Shown here piece after piece: positions 36,038-48,034 of a stretch of DNA of 64,000 nt; positions within the stretch are counted from its first letter, which is position 1, and each line of letters opens with the position of its first letter. This DNA is from Anaerococcus vaginimassiliensis (lineage in GTDB: Bacteria > Bacillota > Clostridia > Tissierellales > Peptoniphilaceae), in contig NZ_LR130844.1 of assembly GCF_900626155.1 (NCBI RefSeq), positions 618,060 to 682,059 on the forward strand, in the 5' to 3' direction. The position numbers were made by a program, and so were the translations under genes. The notes beneath the pieces are model-generated. The model did not search any database, was not told the DNA's origin, and saw only the letters and a list, made by a program, of their open reading frames with translations.

Positions 36038-37021
36038 ATGAAAAACAACGCAAAAAGATGGATAGCTCTTGGTATAACCTTGTTAGTATTTGTGATATCT
36101 GCATTTGCCAAGGATAAACAAGATCAGATGGAAGAAGGCATTAGAGATAAGTATATCAAGGATATAACTAGCTTCTCTAACTATACTGAGGAAGTTTATA
36201 AGGGAACTAACTCAAAAGAAAAAATTAAAATTGTGGATGTAGATGGAGTAATTCAATCAAATGATGCAAATGACTTTGTTGTTGAAGAGTTAAAAAAAGC
36301 CAAAGAAGATCCTCTAGTAAAAGGAGTAATCCTAAGAGTAAATTCACCAGGTGGATCAGTTTATGCATCAGAGAAAATTGCTAATCAAATAAAAGCATTG
36401 AAAGAAGCTGAAAAGCCAGTATACACAGTTATGGAAGAGATGGCGGCAAGCGGTGGATACTATATATCTGCACCTACTGACAGAATATATGCGTCAAATG
36501 AAACATGGACAGGTTCAATTGGTGTAATCATCCAATCAAAATCTCTCCAAGGCTTGTTTGAAAAATATGGAATAAAAGAGCAAAATATCACGACAGGAAA
36601 GATGAAAGATGCAGGAAGTGTCGGTCGAGACATGAATGATGAAGAAAAAGCCTACTTCCAAGGATTAGTTGATTCTGCCTTTGATAGATTTGTACAAATT
36701 GTTGCTGAAGGAAGAGGACTTTCTGAAAGAGAAGTTAGAAAGATCGCTGATGGTAGGGTGTACGATGGTAACCAAGCCTTAGACATAGGTCTAGTAGATA
36801 AGATAGGAGATCTTGACCAAGCTATTTCAGAGATGGCAAGCGAAAATGGACTACAAGATCCAATGGTTATAGAAAATAATGACGTGATGAGCTCATTTAA
36901 CTCACTATTTTCAATGGCTATGGACCTTAAGAAAGAATCATCAGACCTTGCGATTTTGGATAAAATGATCAAAGAAAATGATATGAAGCCAATGTATTTA
37001 TATGGAGCATACAATGACTGA
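36038..37021 (+). CDS. sppA: Signal peptide peptidase SppA, short form
   Basis: SppA cuts leftover signal peptides in the membrane. The 327-residue protein has one N-terminal membrane segment (about residues 6-20), a core with VNSPGGSVYASEKI, MAASGGYYISA (catalytic Ser) and TGKMKDAGS (catalytic Lys), like B. subtilis SppA. The start is ATG 36038 with AAGGAG upstream, two codons inside the longest open frame. It overlaps the RDD gene by 8 bases. Confidence 0.94.
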   Translation: MKNNAKRWIALGITLLVFVISAFAKDKQDQMEEGIRDKYIKDITSFSNYTEEVYKGTNSKEKIKIVDVDGVIQSNDANDFVVEELKKAKEDPLVKGVILRVNSPGGSVYASEKIANQIKALKEAEKPVYTVMEEMAASGGYYISAPTDRIYASNETWTGSIGVIIQSKSLQGLFEKYGIKEQNITTGKMKDAGSVGRDMNDEEKAYFQGLVDSAFDRFVQIVAEGRGLSEREVRKIADGRVYDGNQALDIGLVDKIGDLDQAISEMASENGLQDPMVIENNDVMSSFNSLFSMAMDLKKESSDLAILDKMIKENDMKPMYLYGAYND

Positions 37022-37478
37022 AGTAAACCTAGATTTTAAAGAAAGAGATTATACTTTTGCATATGCTGGGTTTTTTATAAGGCTTGTTGCCTTTATCATA
37101 GATATGTTAGTGGTAGGAGCAATTTTTACGATAGTTAAGACCTTCCTTCCAACAGATGTAGAGATTTTATCGTTTAAGCTAGGAGATATTTTAGAAACAT
37201 TAATAACTCTTGCCTATTTTTGTCTAATGACGTTTTTTACAAATGGAAGGACTTTGGGAAAGATGATTCTAGGACTTAGAACTATATCACTAACTTCAGA
37301 TAAACTTAGCATATCTCAAGTGCTTTTAAGAGAAATTGCTGGAAGGTATGTAACAAACAAATTTAAAATATTATATTTAATAGTTGGTTTTAGTCCTAAA
37401 AAACAAGGACTATTTGATGTTCTCCTAGATACAACTGTAGTTAAGGAAGATATTTTTAACCACCTATATAAAAATTAA
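37014..37478 (+). CDS. RDD-family membrane protein
   Basis: The 154-residue protein has the RDD layout, with IRLVAFIIDMLVVG, a second membrane segment, NGRTLGKMILGLRTI, and a C-terminal QGLFDVLLDTTVV. Some RDD proteins act in salt or Na+ tolerance; most have no known role. It starts at ATG 37014 (GGAG six bases upstream), inside the end of sppA, so the pair are an operon. Confidence 0.85.
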   Translation: MTEVNLDFKERDYTFAYAGFFIRLVAFIIDMLVVGAIFTIVKTFLPTDVEILSFKLGDILETLITLAYFCLMTFFTNGRTLGKMILGLRTISLTSDKLSISQVLLREIAGRYVTNKFKILYLIVGFSPKKQGLFDVLLDTTVVKEDIFNHLYKN

Positions 37479-37500
37479 ATATATTTTTAAAAACTGGTTA

Positions 37501-37543
37501 AATAGCACAAAATTAGTGAAAAAGCTAATTTGTGCTATTTTCT
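37501..37543 (+). terminator. Terminator after the RDD gene
   Basis: AATAGCACAAAATTAG pairs with CTAATTTGTGCTATT around a GTGAAAAA-type loop, followed by TTCT. It separates sppA-RDD from nrdA. Confidence 0.85.
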
Positions 37544-37557
37544 ATTACTTTTAAAAA

Positions 37558-37615
37558 CCACAATATATGGTATGATAATAAGCGGCAAATGAAATAATAG
37601 CACTACATATAGTGT
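37558..37615 (+). promoter_or_regulatory. Two NrdR-like boxes upstream of nrdA
   Basis: CCACAATATATGGTAT (37558-37573) and GCACTACATATAGTGT (37600-37615) each match the NrdR box ACACWATATNTNGTGT with two mismatches. They are 42 bases apart, a whole number of helix turns, as for known NrdR box pairs. A TATGATAAT-like -10 overlaps the area. The consensus is from knowledge of NrdR; no nrdR gene is in the window. Confidence 0.7.
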
Positions 37616-37650
37616 TTATAATATATAGTTAATTTAATTAAGGAGAGCCC

Positions 37651-40179
37651 ATGCAGATTATAAAAAGAGACGGAAACAAAGTGGACTTTGAGAAAATCAA
37701 GATAGAAAGAGCTATTTCCAAGGCGTTTTTCTCTGTTGATAGTAGCATTACAGAAGAAGAGCTAAGAAAGATGTCCGATAGAATTGAAAAGACAATTAAG
37801 CAAAAGTATCCCAAAGACCATATTCCAACAGTAGAAGAGGTCCAAGACCTAGTGGAACTTACCTTAATTGATGAAAATTATTATAGAGAAGTAAAGTCCT
37901 TTATTCTATACAGGGCTAAACACAATATGGATAGAAAGGTTTTGGCTGATTTTTCAAGATATATAGAGGATAAGAAGGTCCTTAATATAATAACCGAAGT
38001 CCAAGAAGAATTTGACAACCAAAGGTATCCAATAGAGTCTTTGTTATTTAAGTTTGAATCTTTCCTTAAGCCAAACATGACAGAAGAAGATATGCTAAAG
38101 GCTCTAACTAGAGCAGCAAGCGAGCTTACCAGCAAGGAATCTCCAGATTGGGAGATTATAGCGGCAAGATTTTTGATGTATCAAATAGATCTTGAAATAG
38201 AAAAAAGCGAAGAAAGATACGAACTTTTTGATTTTAAGTCAAAAATTGAGTTTCTAACAGAAAAGGGCTTGTATGGAGCTTATATTTTAGAAAACTATTC
38301 ATCAGAAGAAATAGATGAGTTAGAAAAATACATGGACTATTCTAGAAACAATATCTTTACCTATTCAGGACTTGACCTACTTAGGAAAAGATACCTAATT
38401 ACTAATCACAAGGGTGATTTGATAGAAAGAGTTCAAGAAATGTTTATGGGAATAGCCATGCATCTTGCTATACCAGAAACTGACAAGGTAGCCTTTGCCA
38501 AAAGACTTTATGATATCTTGTCAAACTTAAAAGCAACTATGGCAACCCCAACTATGACCAATGCTAGAAAGCCATTTAACCAACTTTCCTCATGTTTCAT
38601 AGATACAGTTCCAGACACATTGAAAGGGATTTATCGTTCAGTAACAAACTTTGCGGAAGTATCAAAACACGGTGGTGGAATGGGTCTATACTTTGGAAAA
38701 GTAAGGGCCAATGGATCAGATATTCGTGGCTTTGAAGGAGTTGCAGGAGGAGTAATCCGTTGGATAAGACTTGCTAACGATACAGCAGTTGCAGTTGACC
38801 AACTTGGAGTAAGACAAGGAGCTGTGGCAGTATATCTTGATATTTGGCACAAGGATATACCAGAATTCTTGGGACTAAGAACTAACAACGGTGATGACAG
38901 AATGAAGGCTCACGATGTCTTCCCTGGAGTTTGTGTGCCAGATCTATTCTGGAAATTAACTAGAGATGATATAAATGCTGATTGGCATATGTTTGATCCT
39001 CATGAAGTAGAGAAAAAATATGGAAAAGCCTTAGAAGATACCTATGGTGAAGAGTTTGAAGATTTTTACCACAAGCTTGTAGCTGACAAGGATATTTCAA
39101 GAAGAACAATGTCTGTCAAAGATATGGTGAGGCTTCTAATAAAATCATGGACCGAAACAGGAACTCCATTTATATTTAATAGAGATATTGTAAATAAAGC
39201 AAATCCTAATAAACATAAGGGAATGATTTATTCATCAAACCTATGCACAGAGATCGCCCAAAACATGAGCCCATCAGAATCAATTTCTACAGAAATAGTA
39301 GATGAAAATGGCGATACGATTATTGTAAATAAGACAAAACCGGGAGATTTTGTTGAATGTAACTTAGCGAGTTTAACTTTAGGTAAGGTAGATGTCAATG
39401 ATCCTACAGATTTGGAAGAAACTGTAAGAACAATCGTTAGAGCTTTGGACAATGTAATAGACTTAAACTACTATCCAACTCCATATGCCAAGGTAACTAA
39501 CAAAAAATATAGGGCTATTGGACTTGGAACAAGTGGCTACCACCACATGTTAGTTAAAAATGATATCAGATGGCAAGATGAGAAGGCTCATGAAGAATTT
39601 GTCGATAGAGTATATGAAGATATAAACTACTACGCGATCAAAGAATCTATGGAGATTGCCAAGGAAAAAGGATCTTATTCTTGTTTTGAAGGAAGCGACT
39701 GGCAAACAGGAGCTTATTTCGACCAAAGAGATTACAAATCAGAAAGATGGGAAAAATTAAAAGAAGAAATAAGAGACAGTGGACTTAGAAATGGATATCT
39801 AATGGCAGTAGCTCCAACAGGATCAACATCAATTATATCCGGAACATCAGCAGGAGTAGACCCAATTATGAGTCGTTACTTCCTAGAAGAGAAAAAAGGT
39901 GCGATTGTACCAAGAGTTGCACCAGGACTTACAACTAAGACTTTCTGGCTTTATGAAAACGCCCACGATATTGACCAAAATATCTCTATGAGAATGGCAG
40001 GTATTAGACAAAGACACATCGACCAAGCTCAATCAGTAAATATTTATATAACAACAGAATACACTATGAGACAGATCCTAAATGTATATATAACAGCTTG
40101 GGAATCTGGAGTTAAATCAATCTATTATGTAAGAGGAAAATCCTTAGAGGTTGAAGAGTGTGACTCATGTGCAAGTTAA
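37651..40179 (+). CDS. nrdA: Ribonucleoside-diphosphate reductase large subunit
   Basis: NrdA reduces ribonucleotides to deoxyribonucleotides with a radical supplied by NrdB. The 842-residue protein has an N-terminal ATP-cone (residues 1-90, starting MQIIKRDGNKVDFEKIKIERA) for allosteric control, then the catalytic barrel with MATPTMTNARKPFNQLSSCF, NLCTEIAQN, ECNLASL and a C-terminal CDSC that relays electrons from thioredoxin. AAGGAG precedes ATG 37651. NrdR-like boxes lie upstream. nrdB follows 830 bases later. Confidence 0.95.
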   Translation: MQIIKRDGNKVDFEKIKIERAISKAFFSVDSSITEEELRKMSDRIEKTIKQKYPKDHIPTVEEVQDLVELTLIDENYYREVKSFILYRAKHNMDRKVLADFSRYIEDKKVLNIITEVQEEFDNQRYPIESLLFKFESFLKPNMTEEDMLKALTRAASELTSKESPDWEIIAARFLMYQIDLEIEKSEERYELFDFKSKIEFLTEKGLYGAYILENYSSEEIDELEKYMDYSRNNIFTYSGLDLLRKRYLITNHKGDLIERVQEMFMGIAMHLAIPETDKVAFAKRLYDILSNLKATMATPTMTNARKPFNQLSSCFIDTVPDTLKGIYRSVTNFAEVSKHGGGMGLYFGKVRANGSDIRGFEGVAGGVIRWIRLANDTAVAVDQLGVRQGAVAVYLDIWHKDIPEFLGLRTNNGDDRMKAHDVFPGVCVPDLFWKLTRDDINADWHMFDPHEVEKKYGKALEDTYGEEFEDFYHKLVADKDISRRTMSVKDMVRLLIKSWTETGTPFIFNRDIVNKANPNKHKGMIYSSNLCTEIAQNMSPSESISTEIVDENGDTIIVNKTKPGDFVECNLASLTLGKVDVNDPTDLEETVRTIVRALDNVIDLNYYPTPYAKVTNKKYRAIGLGTSGYHHMLVKNDIRWQDEKAHEEFVDRVYEDINYYAIKESMEIAKEKGSYSCFEGSDWQTGAYFDQRDYKSERWEKLKEEIRDSGLRNGYLMAVAPTGSTSIISGTSAGVDPIMSRYFLEEKKGAIVPRVAPGLTTKTFWLYENAHDIDQNISMRMAGIRQRHIDQAQSVNIYITTEYTMRQILNVYITAWESGVKSIYYVRGKSLEVEECDSCAS

Positions 40180-40199
40180 AAATTAAATAAGATTATAAG

Positions 40200-40222
40200 A
40201 AGGACCTAAAAAGGTCCTTTTT
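40200..40222. terminator. Terminator after nrdA
   Basis: AAGGACC pairs with GGTCCTT around TAAAAA, with T5 after it. It ends the nrdA transcript and, with A residues on the other side, could also end the opposing short gene. Confidence 0.85.
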
Positions 40223-40565
40223 AATTTTCATTAATGGAAGTTATACCATCAATGATAAAGTTTAAGACTATGTAAGATAAGGCTAAATAAATAATATAAA
40301 ATCTTTGATTATCATTTAAGAAAGTAAAAAAATCAATATTTAGCTTATCTTGGATAATTGATAGAAGAATTGTGGCAAAAATTAATATAAATAACGCCAA
40401 TATCTTATTTCTTCTAGTCTTCTTTCCTCTATAAATTAAATTTTTCTCTCTAAGGGCAGAAATGAAAAATAAAAACATAAGAAATATAAGTATGTAAGTA
40501 GGAATTTTCATAAAAAATCCTAAGATAAGAGCAAGTAGATACAAAATTCCGCTAATAAAAATCAT
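40221..40565 (-). CDS. Small membrane protein of unknown function
   Basis: I do not recognise this 114-residue protein. It has about four hydrophobic segments with a basic loop (RGKKTRRNKI) in the middle. It has a strong ribosome site (GGAGGAG) upstream of ATG 40565, which supports a real gene. It reads opposite to the nrd genes and lies between nrdA and nrdB. Confidence 0.65.
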   Translation of the reverse strand: MIFISGILYLLALILGFFMKIPTYILIFLMFLFFISALREKNLIYRGKKTRRNKILALFILIFATILLSIIQDKLNIDFFTFLNDNQRFYIIYLALSYIVLNFIIDGITSINEN

Positions 40566-40670
40566 AAGACTCCTCCTTTTTAAAATATTGTACTTTAGAG
40601 GAAAAAGTTTTCTATCTTGCTCTTATTTTTTAATCTAATATAATAATACAAACAAGAAAAAGGAGTTATT

Positions 40671-40997
40671 ATGATATTATTTATAACAAACACCATAGCT
40701 CTTTGGCTTATGAGTTACTTCATCACTCATATTTCATTTGATAAACCAATGGCTTTGGTCTTAACAGCAGTTGCGCTTACAATTATAGAAACATTTGTAA
40801 AACCAATCTTAAAGTTTTTATCATTCCCAGTGACAGTTTTAACCTTGGGTCTATTTAACTTGGTTATAAATGCCTTCGTCTTATATTTAGCCTTCAAATT
40901 TGTCGATGGAGCACATATAGACAGCAACTTATTTAGCATGATTTTCGCAAGCATTATACTTGCAATACTTGCATCTATTATTCAATCAATATTATAA
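40671..40997 (+). CDS. YvlD/phage-holin-4-type membrane protein
   Basis: This 108-residue protein of four membrane segments matches the Phage_holin_4_2 (YvlD) family, with PILKFLSFPVTVLTLGLFNLVINA as the hallmark (positions 44-67). Such proteins are common in Firmicutes without any phage and their role is unclear, perhaps envelope stress. It has an AAAGGAG site and is followed 11 bases later by nrdB. Confidence 0.85.
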   Translation: MILFITNTIALWLMSYFITHISFDKPMALVLTAVALTIIETFVKPILKFLSFPVTVLTLGLFNLVINAFVLYLAFKFVDGAHIDSNLFSMIFASIILAILASIIQSIL

Positions 40998-41008
40998 AGG
41001 AGGATTAC

Positions 41009-42067
41009 ATGGAAGAAAGCAAAAGAAAAGAAGTTGAAAAGCGTGGTATTTTCAATGAAGATGGTGATATTGATCTAGCAAAAAGAAAGATTATTCAAGG
41101 AAATACAACCAACCTAAATGATTTTAACAACTTAAAATACACATGGACTAGTGATTGGTATAGACAAGCTATGAACAACTTCTGGATTCCAGAAGAAATC
41201 AACCTAAACCAAGATATAAAAGACTATAGAAACCTAGATGAGCATGAAAAAAGAGCCTTTGATAGGATTCTTTCTTTCCTAACTTATCTTGATTCAATTC
41301 AAACAGCCAATTTACCTAACCTACAAACATACATTACAGCAAACGAAATAAACCTATGCTTATCAATTCAAACATATCAAGAATCAATCCACTCTCAATC
41401 TTACTCTTATATTCTTGATACAATTTGTTCTCCAGAAGAAAGAACAAGAATTCTTTACCTATGGAAAGAAGACGAACATCTTCTAAAAAGAAATGAATTT
41501 ATTGGAGAACAATATAATGAGTTTTTGAAAAATGATGACGAATTTAGGTTTATGAAGGCGCTTGTGGCAAACTATATCCTAGAAGGAATTTACTTCTACT
41601 CAGGATTCTCCTTCTTCTATAACCTTGGAAGAAATGGCAAAATGCCAGGTACAGTTCAAGAGATTAGATACATCAATAGAGATGAAAACACCCACTTATG
41701 GCTATTTAGATCTCTTATAAATGATTTGAGAAAAGAAAGAGAGGATCTATTTACTAAAGAACATCAAGAATACTATAGGGATATGTTAAAAGAAGGTGTA
41801 GAGCAAGAGATAGCTTGGGGCAAATATGCTATAGGAGATAATATAGCAGGCCTAAGCGAGAAAATGATAGAAGATTATATCAAGTATCTAGGAAACCTAA
41901 GAGCTAAAGGCCTTGGCTTAGAAGCTTTATATGAAGGATACACAGAAATACCAGATTCTATGAAATGGGTAGATGAATACTCAGATCCAAATGCAGTTAA
42001 GACAGACTTCTTCGAAGCGAAAGTAACAGCATATTCCAAATCATCAATCATAGAAGATGACCTATAA
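41009..42067 (+). CDS. nrdB: Ribonucleoside-diphosphate reductase small subunit
   Basis: The 352-residue subunit holds the di-metal centre and tyrosyl radical. The ligand set of class I small subunits is readable: Asp in YLDSIQTAN, Glu and His in QESIHSQSY with the following Tyr in the place of E. coli Tyr122, Glu in LEGIYFYSGF and Glu/His in RDENTHLW. The radical Tyr is therefore present. AAAGGAGG precedes ATG 41009. It lies downstream of the YvlD-like gene, not of nrdA, though the same transcript may reach it. Confidence 0.95.
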   Translation: MEESKRKEVEKRGIFNEDGDIDLAKRKIIQGNTTNLNDFNNLKYTWTSDWYRQAMNNFWIPEEINLNQDIKDYRNLDEHEKRAFDRILSFLTYLDSIQTANLPNLQTYITANEINLCLSIQTYQESIHSQSYSYILDTICSPEERTRILYLWKEDEHLLKRNEFIGEQYNEFLKNDDEFRFMKALVANYILEGIYFYSGFSFFYNLGRNGKMPGTVQEIRYINRDENTHLWLFRSLINDLRKEREDLFTKEHQEYYRDMLKEGVEQEIAWGKYAIGDNIAGLSEKMIEDYIKYLGNLRAKGLGLEALYEGYTEIPDSMKWVDEYSDPNAVKTDFFEAKVTAYSKSSIIEDDL

Positions 42068-42071
42068 AACT

Positions 42072-42096
42072 AAAGCCTAGCTATAGCTAGGCTTTT
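42072..42096. terminator. Terminator after nrdB
   Basis: AAAGCCTAGC and GCTAGGCTTT form a near-perfect palindrome around TATA, with TTTT following. A parS-like site begins two bases later. Confidence 0.85.
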
Positions 42097-42097
42097 A

Positions 42098-42113
42098 TGT
42101 TTCACATGAAACA
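42098..42113. promoter_or_regulatory. parS-like site 7
   Basis: TGTTTCACATGAAACA, identical to the sites at 15035 and 17188. It lies about 38 kb from oriC, between convergent nrdB and the lipoprotein gene. Confidence 0.75.
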
Positions 42114-43253
42114 TTATTTTATGGAGTTTATTATAGATGTAGTCATTATTTTTGTTTGAGCAGTATTTGTTATAGGACCTAGGATAAAGATACTTATGAA
42201 TTTATCTTCTCCTTCTATGACGATTTTATCCCCTTTTAGACTATAAGCTGGCATGTATAGGTTTGCACCAGATTTTAGATAAGGGAAGTTTCTGACAGTT
42301 CCTGCTTCTACTAGACCCTTATTTACGATATTTGCAGGATATATTATAGATCCTGAGTTCTCATCAAAAACATCATTTAGCTTCTTATTATCTTTATCTT
42401 GGACTTTTACTATAATTTCTGAAACAATAGTTCCATTTTTCTTTGAAACATATGCTTTCATATCATTTTCATCTTGATTTAAGATGAAATTATCTGGAAT
42501 ATTTAGTGAAAAACTATCTAATTCTACTTTATTTCCTGCGTATATATCAACCGCATCAGTATAATCTGTAAAGTCTTTTCCTACCTCGAGAGGATCATCG
42601 TTTGTTGTATAGATTCCTGTTAGGATATCTGCCATAAGGTCGTCTGCTACTTTACTTAAATTTCTATCTTCTTTTATAGTAAAATGTATTTTGGAAGTAG
42701 GTGTTTCTACTAAAAAATGAACTAGATAGTAGTCGTTTTGTTTACTAATAAAGTAAGCGGATTTTATATTTGACATGGGGTTACTAGTTATCTTGCTTAT
42801 AACCTGCTCTTTTGACCCGAGACTTGCAGTTAACATTTCACAAGACTTTATTAAATCATCTTCTTTAAGAATTTCGACATTTTCTATCTTTCTAAAGCTA
42901 ATATCTAGATTGTATTTGTCAGACTTTGGTAATTCTATCTTGTAAGTTTTATCGTTTTTATTAACTTTAGCTCTAGAAGGGATTCTAATATATACATTTT
43001 CAAAGAAAAATTCTTTGCTATAATCTAAATTTTCAAGCTCTTTTAATGAGTAAGGCTCGTTTTCTTTGGTTTGAATATTTGATGGAATACTCAGAGAGCT
43101 TGACCTAGTTTCGATATTCCTTTGATTTTTATTGTTTGTTTCTCTTTGATAGGCAATTTCTTCTTTTTGCCCGATGTTTTCTTTAGTTTTTGGGGTATTA
43201 TTTTGACAGCCTGTAAGTAAGACAGACAAAATTAGTATTGTTAATATTTTCAT
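42114..43253 (-). CDS. Lipoprotein of unknown function
   Basis: The 379-residue protein has a signal peptide with LLTGC (Cys16), then a low-complexity Lys/Glu/Asn linker (about residues 17-60). Two related alpha-beta regions follow: one around IRIPSRAKVNKNDKTYKIELP and one around LNIPDNFILNQDENDMKAYVS, so an internal repeat is likely. I do not recognise the family. It should be anchored on the outer face of the membrane. It lies upstream of the V-ATPase operon, on the opposite strand. Confidence 0.78.
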   Translation of the reverse strand: MKILTILILSVLLTGCQNNTPKTKENIGQKEEIAYQRETNNKNQRNIETRSSSLSIPSNIQTKENEPYSLKELENLDYSKEFFFENVYIRIPSRAKVNKNDKTYKIELPKSDKYNLDISFRKIENVEILKEDDLIKSCEMLTASLGSKEQVISKITSNPMSNIKSAYFISKQNDYYLVHFLVETPTSKIHFTIKEDRNLSKVADDLMADILTGIYTTNDDPLEVGKDFTDYTDAVDIYAGNKVELDSFSLNIPDNFILNQDENDMKAYVSKKNGTIVSEIIVKVQDKDNKKLNDVFDENSGSIIYPANIVNKGLVEAGTVRNFPYLKSGANLYMPAYSLKGDKIVIEGEDKFISIFILGPITNTAQTKIMTTSIINSIK

Positions 43254-43367
43254 AATAAGGTTCCTTATATTTATAAATTTATGTTTAAAAAGCTTATTTA
43301 TCGGTTAATTATATCATATATAGGTATTTTATGATATAATTTTAATAAGGCAAATAGGGGGTGAAAG

Positions 43368-43677
43368 ATGGCTGACGATATTTTATTGAAAGTCAAGGAA
43401 GCTGAAGATAAGGCGACTGAGACTATCGATAATGCAAAAATTAAAGCTCGTGAAATAGTCGACCAAGCGAAAGCGAAGGCTGACGAAGAATACAAAGATA
43501 TTATTGCGAGTGCCAAAAGTAAAGCTACTAAGATTCTTAAAGATGCAGAAGAAGCTGCAAATAAAGACAAAGAGCCTACTATCGAAGAAGCGAAAGCTTA
43601 TAGCGATAAGATTAAGGATCAAAGTAAGGAAAAAATTGATAGTATAGTTAACTCATTAAGCGAAAGGATTATAGAAA

Positions 43678-43691
<14 letters not shown>
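43368..43691 (+). CDS. ntpF: V-type ATPase peripheral subunit (NtpF-like)
   Basis: The 107-residue product is a predicted coiled coil rich in Ala, Lys and Glu, with the repeated pattern of peripheral-stalk proteins. It is the first gene of the V-ATPase operon, in the place of Enterococcus ntpF. It should pair with NtpE in the stator stalk. Its start has GGGGGTGAAAG upstream. The sequence is too simple to assign by motif, so the name rests on position. Confidence 0.82.
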
Positions 43692-46078
<2,387 letters not shown>

Positions 46079-46093
46079 TATTAGGATAAGATT

Positions 46094-46645
46094 ATGAATA
46101 ATCTTGATTTAATATTACAAAGCATAAAGGATAAAGCAAGCACAGAAGAAAATCAAATAATAAACGCTGCCAAAGACCAAGCTTCAAGCATTCTAGAAGA
46201 ATCTAGTGCAAAAGCAAAGGCAGAAGCAGAAGAAATCACTGAAAAAGCCAACAAAGAAGCAAAACTTATCTTAGAAAACGAAAAAGTTTCAGCTAAAAGA
46301 GAGGCTAGAGATTTAGTTATTTCCGGCAAAAACCAAGTCATTGATGAAGTTTTGGAAAAACTAATTTCAAATCTTAAAAATATGGACAAGGATTCTTACA
46401 AGAAGTTTGTCCTAAATACTATCCAAAACTCTAATATAGAAAAGGGAGAAATTCTCCTTCAAAAAAACCTAAAAGACGCTCTAACAGAAACTGACCTTAA
46501 GGGACTTACAATTTCTGATGAGAGCGTGGATGAAGGTTTTATAATTAGAGATGGCAAGATAGAATATGATAATAGATTTTCTTCACTAGTAAAATATAAG
46601 ATGGACGATATTAAAAAGCAAATATCAGACAGTTTATTTAAGTGA
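46094..46645 (+). CDS. ntpE: V-type ATPase subunit E
   Basis: The 183-residue protein has a long coiled N-terminal half rich in Ala, Glu and Lys and a compact C-terminal domain ending in SLVKYKMDDIKKQISDSLF. Subunit E is part of the peripheral stalk that holds A3B3 to the membrane part. It is in the standard operon slot after ntpK. Confidence 0.9.
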   Translation: MNNLDLILQSIKDKASTEENQIINAAKDQASSILEESSAKAKAEAEEITEKANKEAKLILENEKVSAKREARDLVISGKNQVIDEVLEKLISNLKNMDKDSYKKFVLNTIQNSNIEKGEILLQKNLKDALTETDLKGLTISDESVDEGFIIRDGKIEYDNRFSSLVKYKMDDIKKQISDSLFK

Positions 46646-46654
46646 GGTGATTAG

Positions 46655-47719
46655 ATGAAAAAAGATGACTATATAGGCGCATCTATTTCTACAAGAATGT
46701 ATGAAAAAAACCTCCTTACCAGAGCAGATCTTGAGAGACTAAACGATTATGATTCTCTAAGAGATGTTCTAAATCAGCTAAATGATACAATCTATAGAGA
46801 ATCTATAAATAACTTAGCTAGGCCAGAAGAATATGAAAATATACTAAAATCTGAGCTTAGAAGGTCTTATGAGGTAATTAGAGATATCGCTCCAGATAAG
46901 GATATCTTAAATTACATGCAAGAAAAATATAACTTCCATAATTTAAAAGTTCTTATAAAAGAAATCGTCCAAGACAAAGATTACTCAAATCTTTACTTGG
47001 ATATGGGAGATATAGATTTTTCTTATATTAAGAAAAACCTCATCAAAGAAGAAGATAAGTCCAATATTTTTGATAATATTGAGGGACTAAAATCTAAAAA
47101 AGAAGTAGAAATTTCTAAAAATGTAAATGATACTTACTTAGCTTTTGCTAAAAAAGCTTTGGATAAATTCAAAGAGACTAACAACCCTCAAGATATAGAT
47201 ATATCCTTAGACAAGAGCTATTATGAAAGACTCTTAGAAGATGCTAATAACCTTGGATTAGAAAGTTTGATAGACTTTACCAAAGAGAGAATAGACCTTA
47301 TGAATTTAAAGAGTCTATTGAGAATAAAAAGCCAAGAAGAAAGCATAGAAAAACTTGATGAAGCACTAATAGATGGTGGTTTTATCGAAAAAGATAAATT
47401 TAAAGAATATTTTGATTTTGATATAAATACCCTTCAAGCGGGTCTTTCTAGCCAGAAAGTAGGCAAATACGTCAAAGACGTACTAACAGATAAGGATAAA
47501 CTCGATAATAATATTCTAAATCTTGAAAAGGCTATAGATGCTCACATGGCAGATTTCACAAGGGATTCTAAGATGGTTACATTTGGACCTGAAGTTTTGA
47601 TGAATTATATAATTTCCAAAGAAGCTGAAGTTAAAAACTTGAGGATTCTTCTTGTATCTAAGCAAAACAAACTGCCAAAAGAGTTTACTTTAGAAAAGTT
47701 GAGGAAATCTTATGTATAA
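46655..47719 (+). CDS. ntpC: V-type ATPase subunit C
   Basis: The 354-residue subunit, equivalent to eukaryotic subunit d, connects the central shaft to the K ring. It begins [26 protein letters not shown] and includes the family feature with [10 protein letters not shown]. It is soluble, all-helical and lies in the normal slot. The next gene overlaps its end by 8 bases. Confidence 0.92.
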   Translation: MKKDDYIGASISTRMYEKNLLTRADLERLNDYDSLRDVLNQLNDTIYRESINNLARPEEYENILKSELRRSYEVIRDIAPDKDILNYMQEKYNFHNLKVLIKEIVQDKDYSNLYLDMGDIDFSYIKKNLIKEEDKSNIFDNIEGLKSKKEVEISKNVNDTYLAFAKKALDKFKETNNPQDIDISLDKSYYERLLEDANNLGLESLIDFTKERIDLMNLKSLLRIKSQEESIEKLDEALIDGGFIEKDKFKEYFDFDINTLQAGLSSQKVGKYVKDVLTDKDKLDNNILNLEKAIDAHMADFTRDSKMVTFGPEVLMNYIISKEAEVKNLRILLVSKQNKLPKEFTLEKLRKSYV

Positions 47720-48023
47720 AGTAGCAGTAATAGGAGATAAGGACTCAATCCTTGCATTCAAGGCATTGGGTGTTGAAGTATATACAGCAATAGATGGAGA
47801 AGATGCAAAAAAAACTATCAAGAAATTAGCAAAAGGCGAGTATGGAATAATATTTATAACAGAAGCCTTGGCTAAAGAAATTCCATCTACTATTGACAAA
47901 TATAGAGAAGAAATGACTCCAGCCATTATCCTAATCCCATCCAACAAGGGATCTATGGGTATAGGACTTGCTGATATCAACAAATCTGTTGAAAAGGCAG
48001 TTGGAGCAAATATTCTAGATTAA
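47712..48023 (+). CDS. ntpG: V-type ATPase subunit F (NtpG)
   Basis: The 103-residue protein starts [24 protein letters not shown], a Rossmann-like fold typical of subunit F, and has [18 protein letters not shown]. It binds subunit D in the central shaft. E. hirae calls this gene ntpG. Confidence 0.94.
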   Translation: MYKVAVIGDKDSILAFKALGVEVYTAIDGEDAKKTIKKLAKGEYGIIFITEALAKEIPSTIDKYREEMTPAIILIPSNKGSMGIGLADINKSVEKAVGANILD

Positions 48024-48034
48024 AGGAGCTTAAT

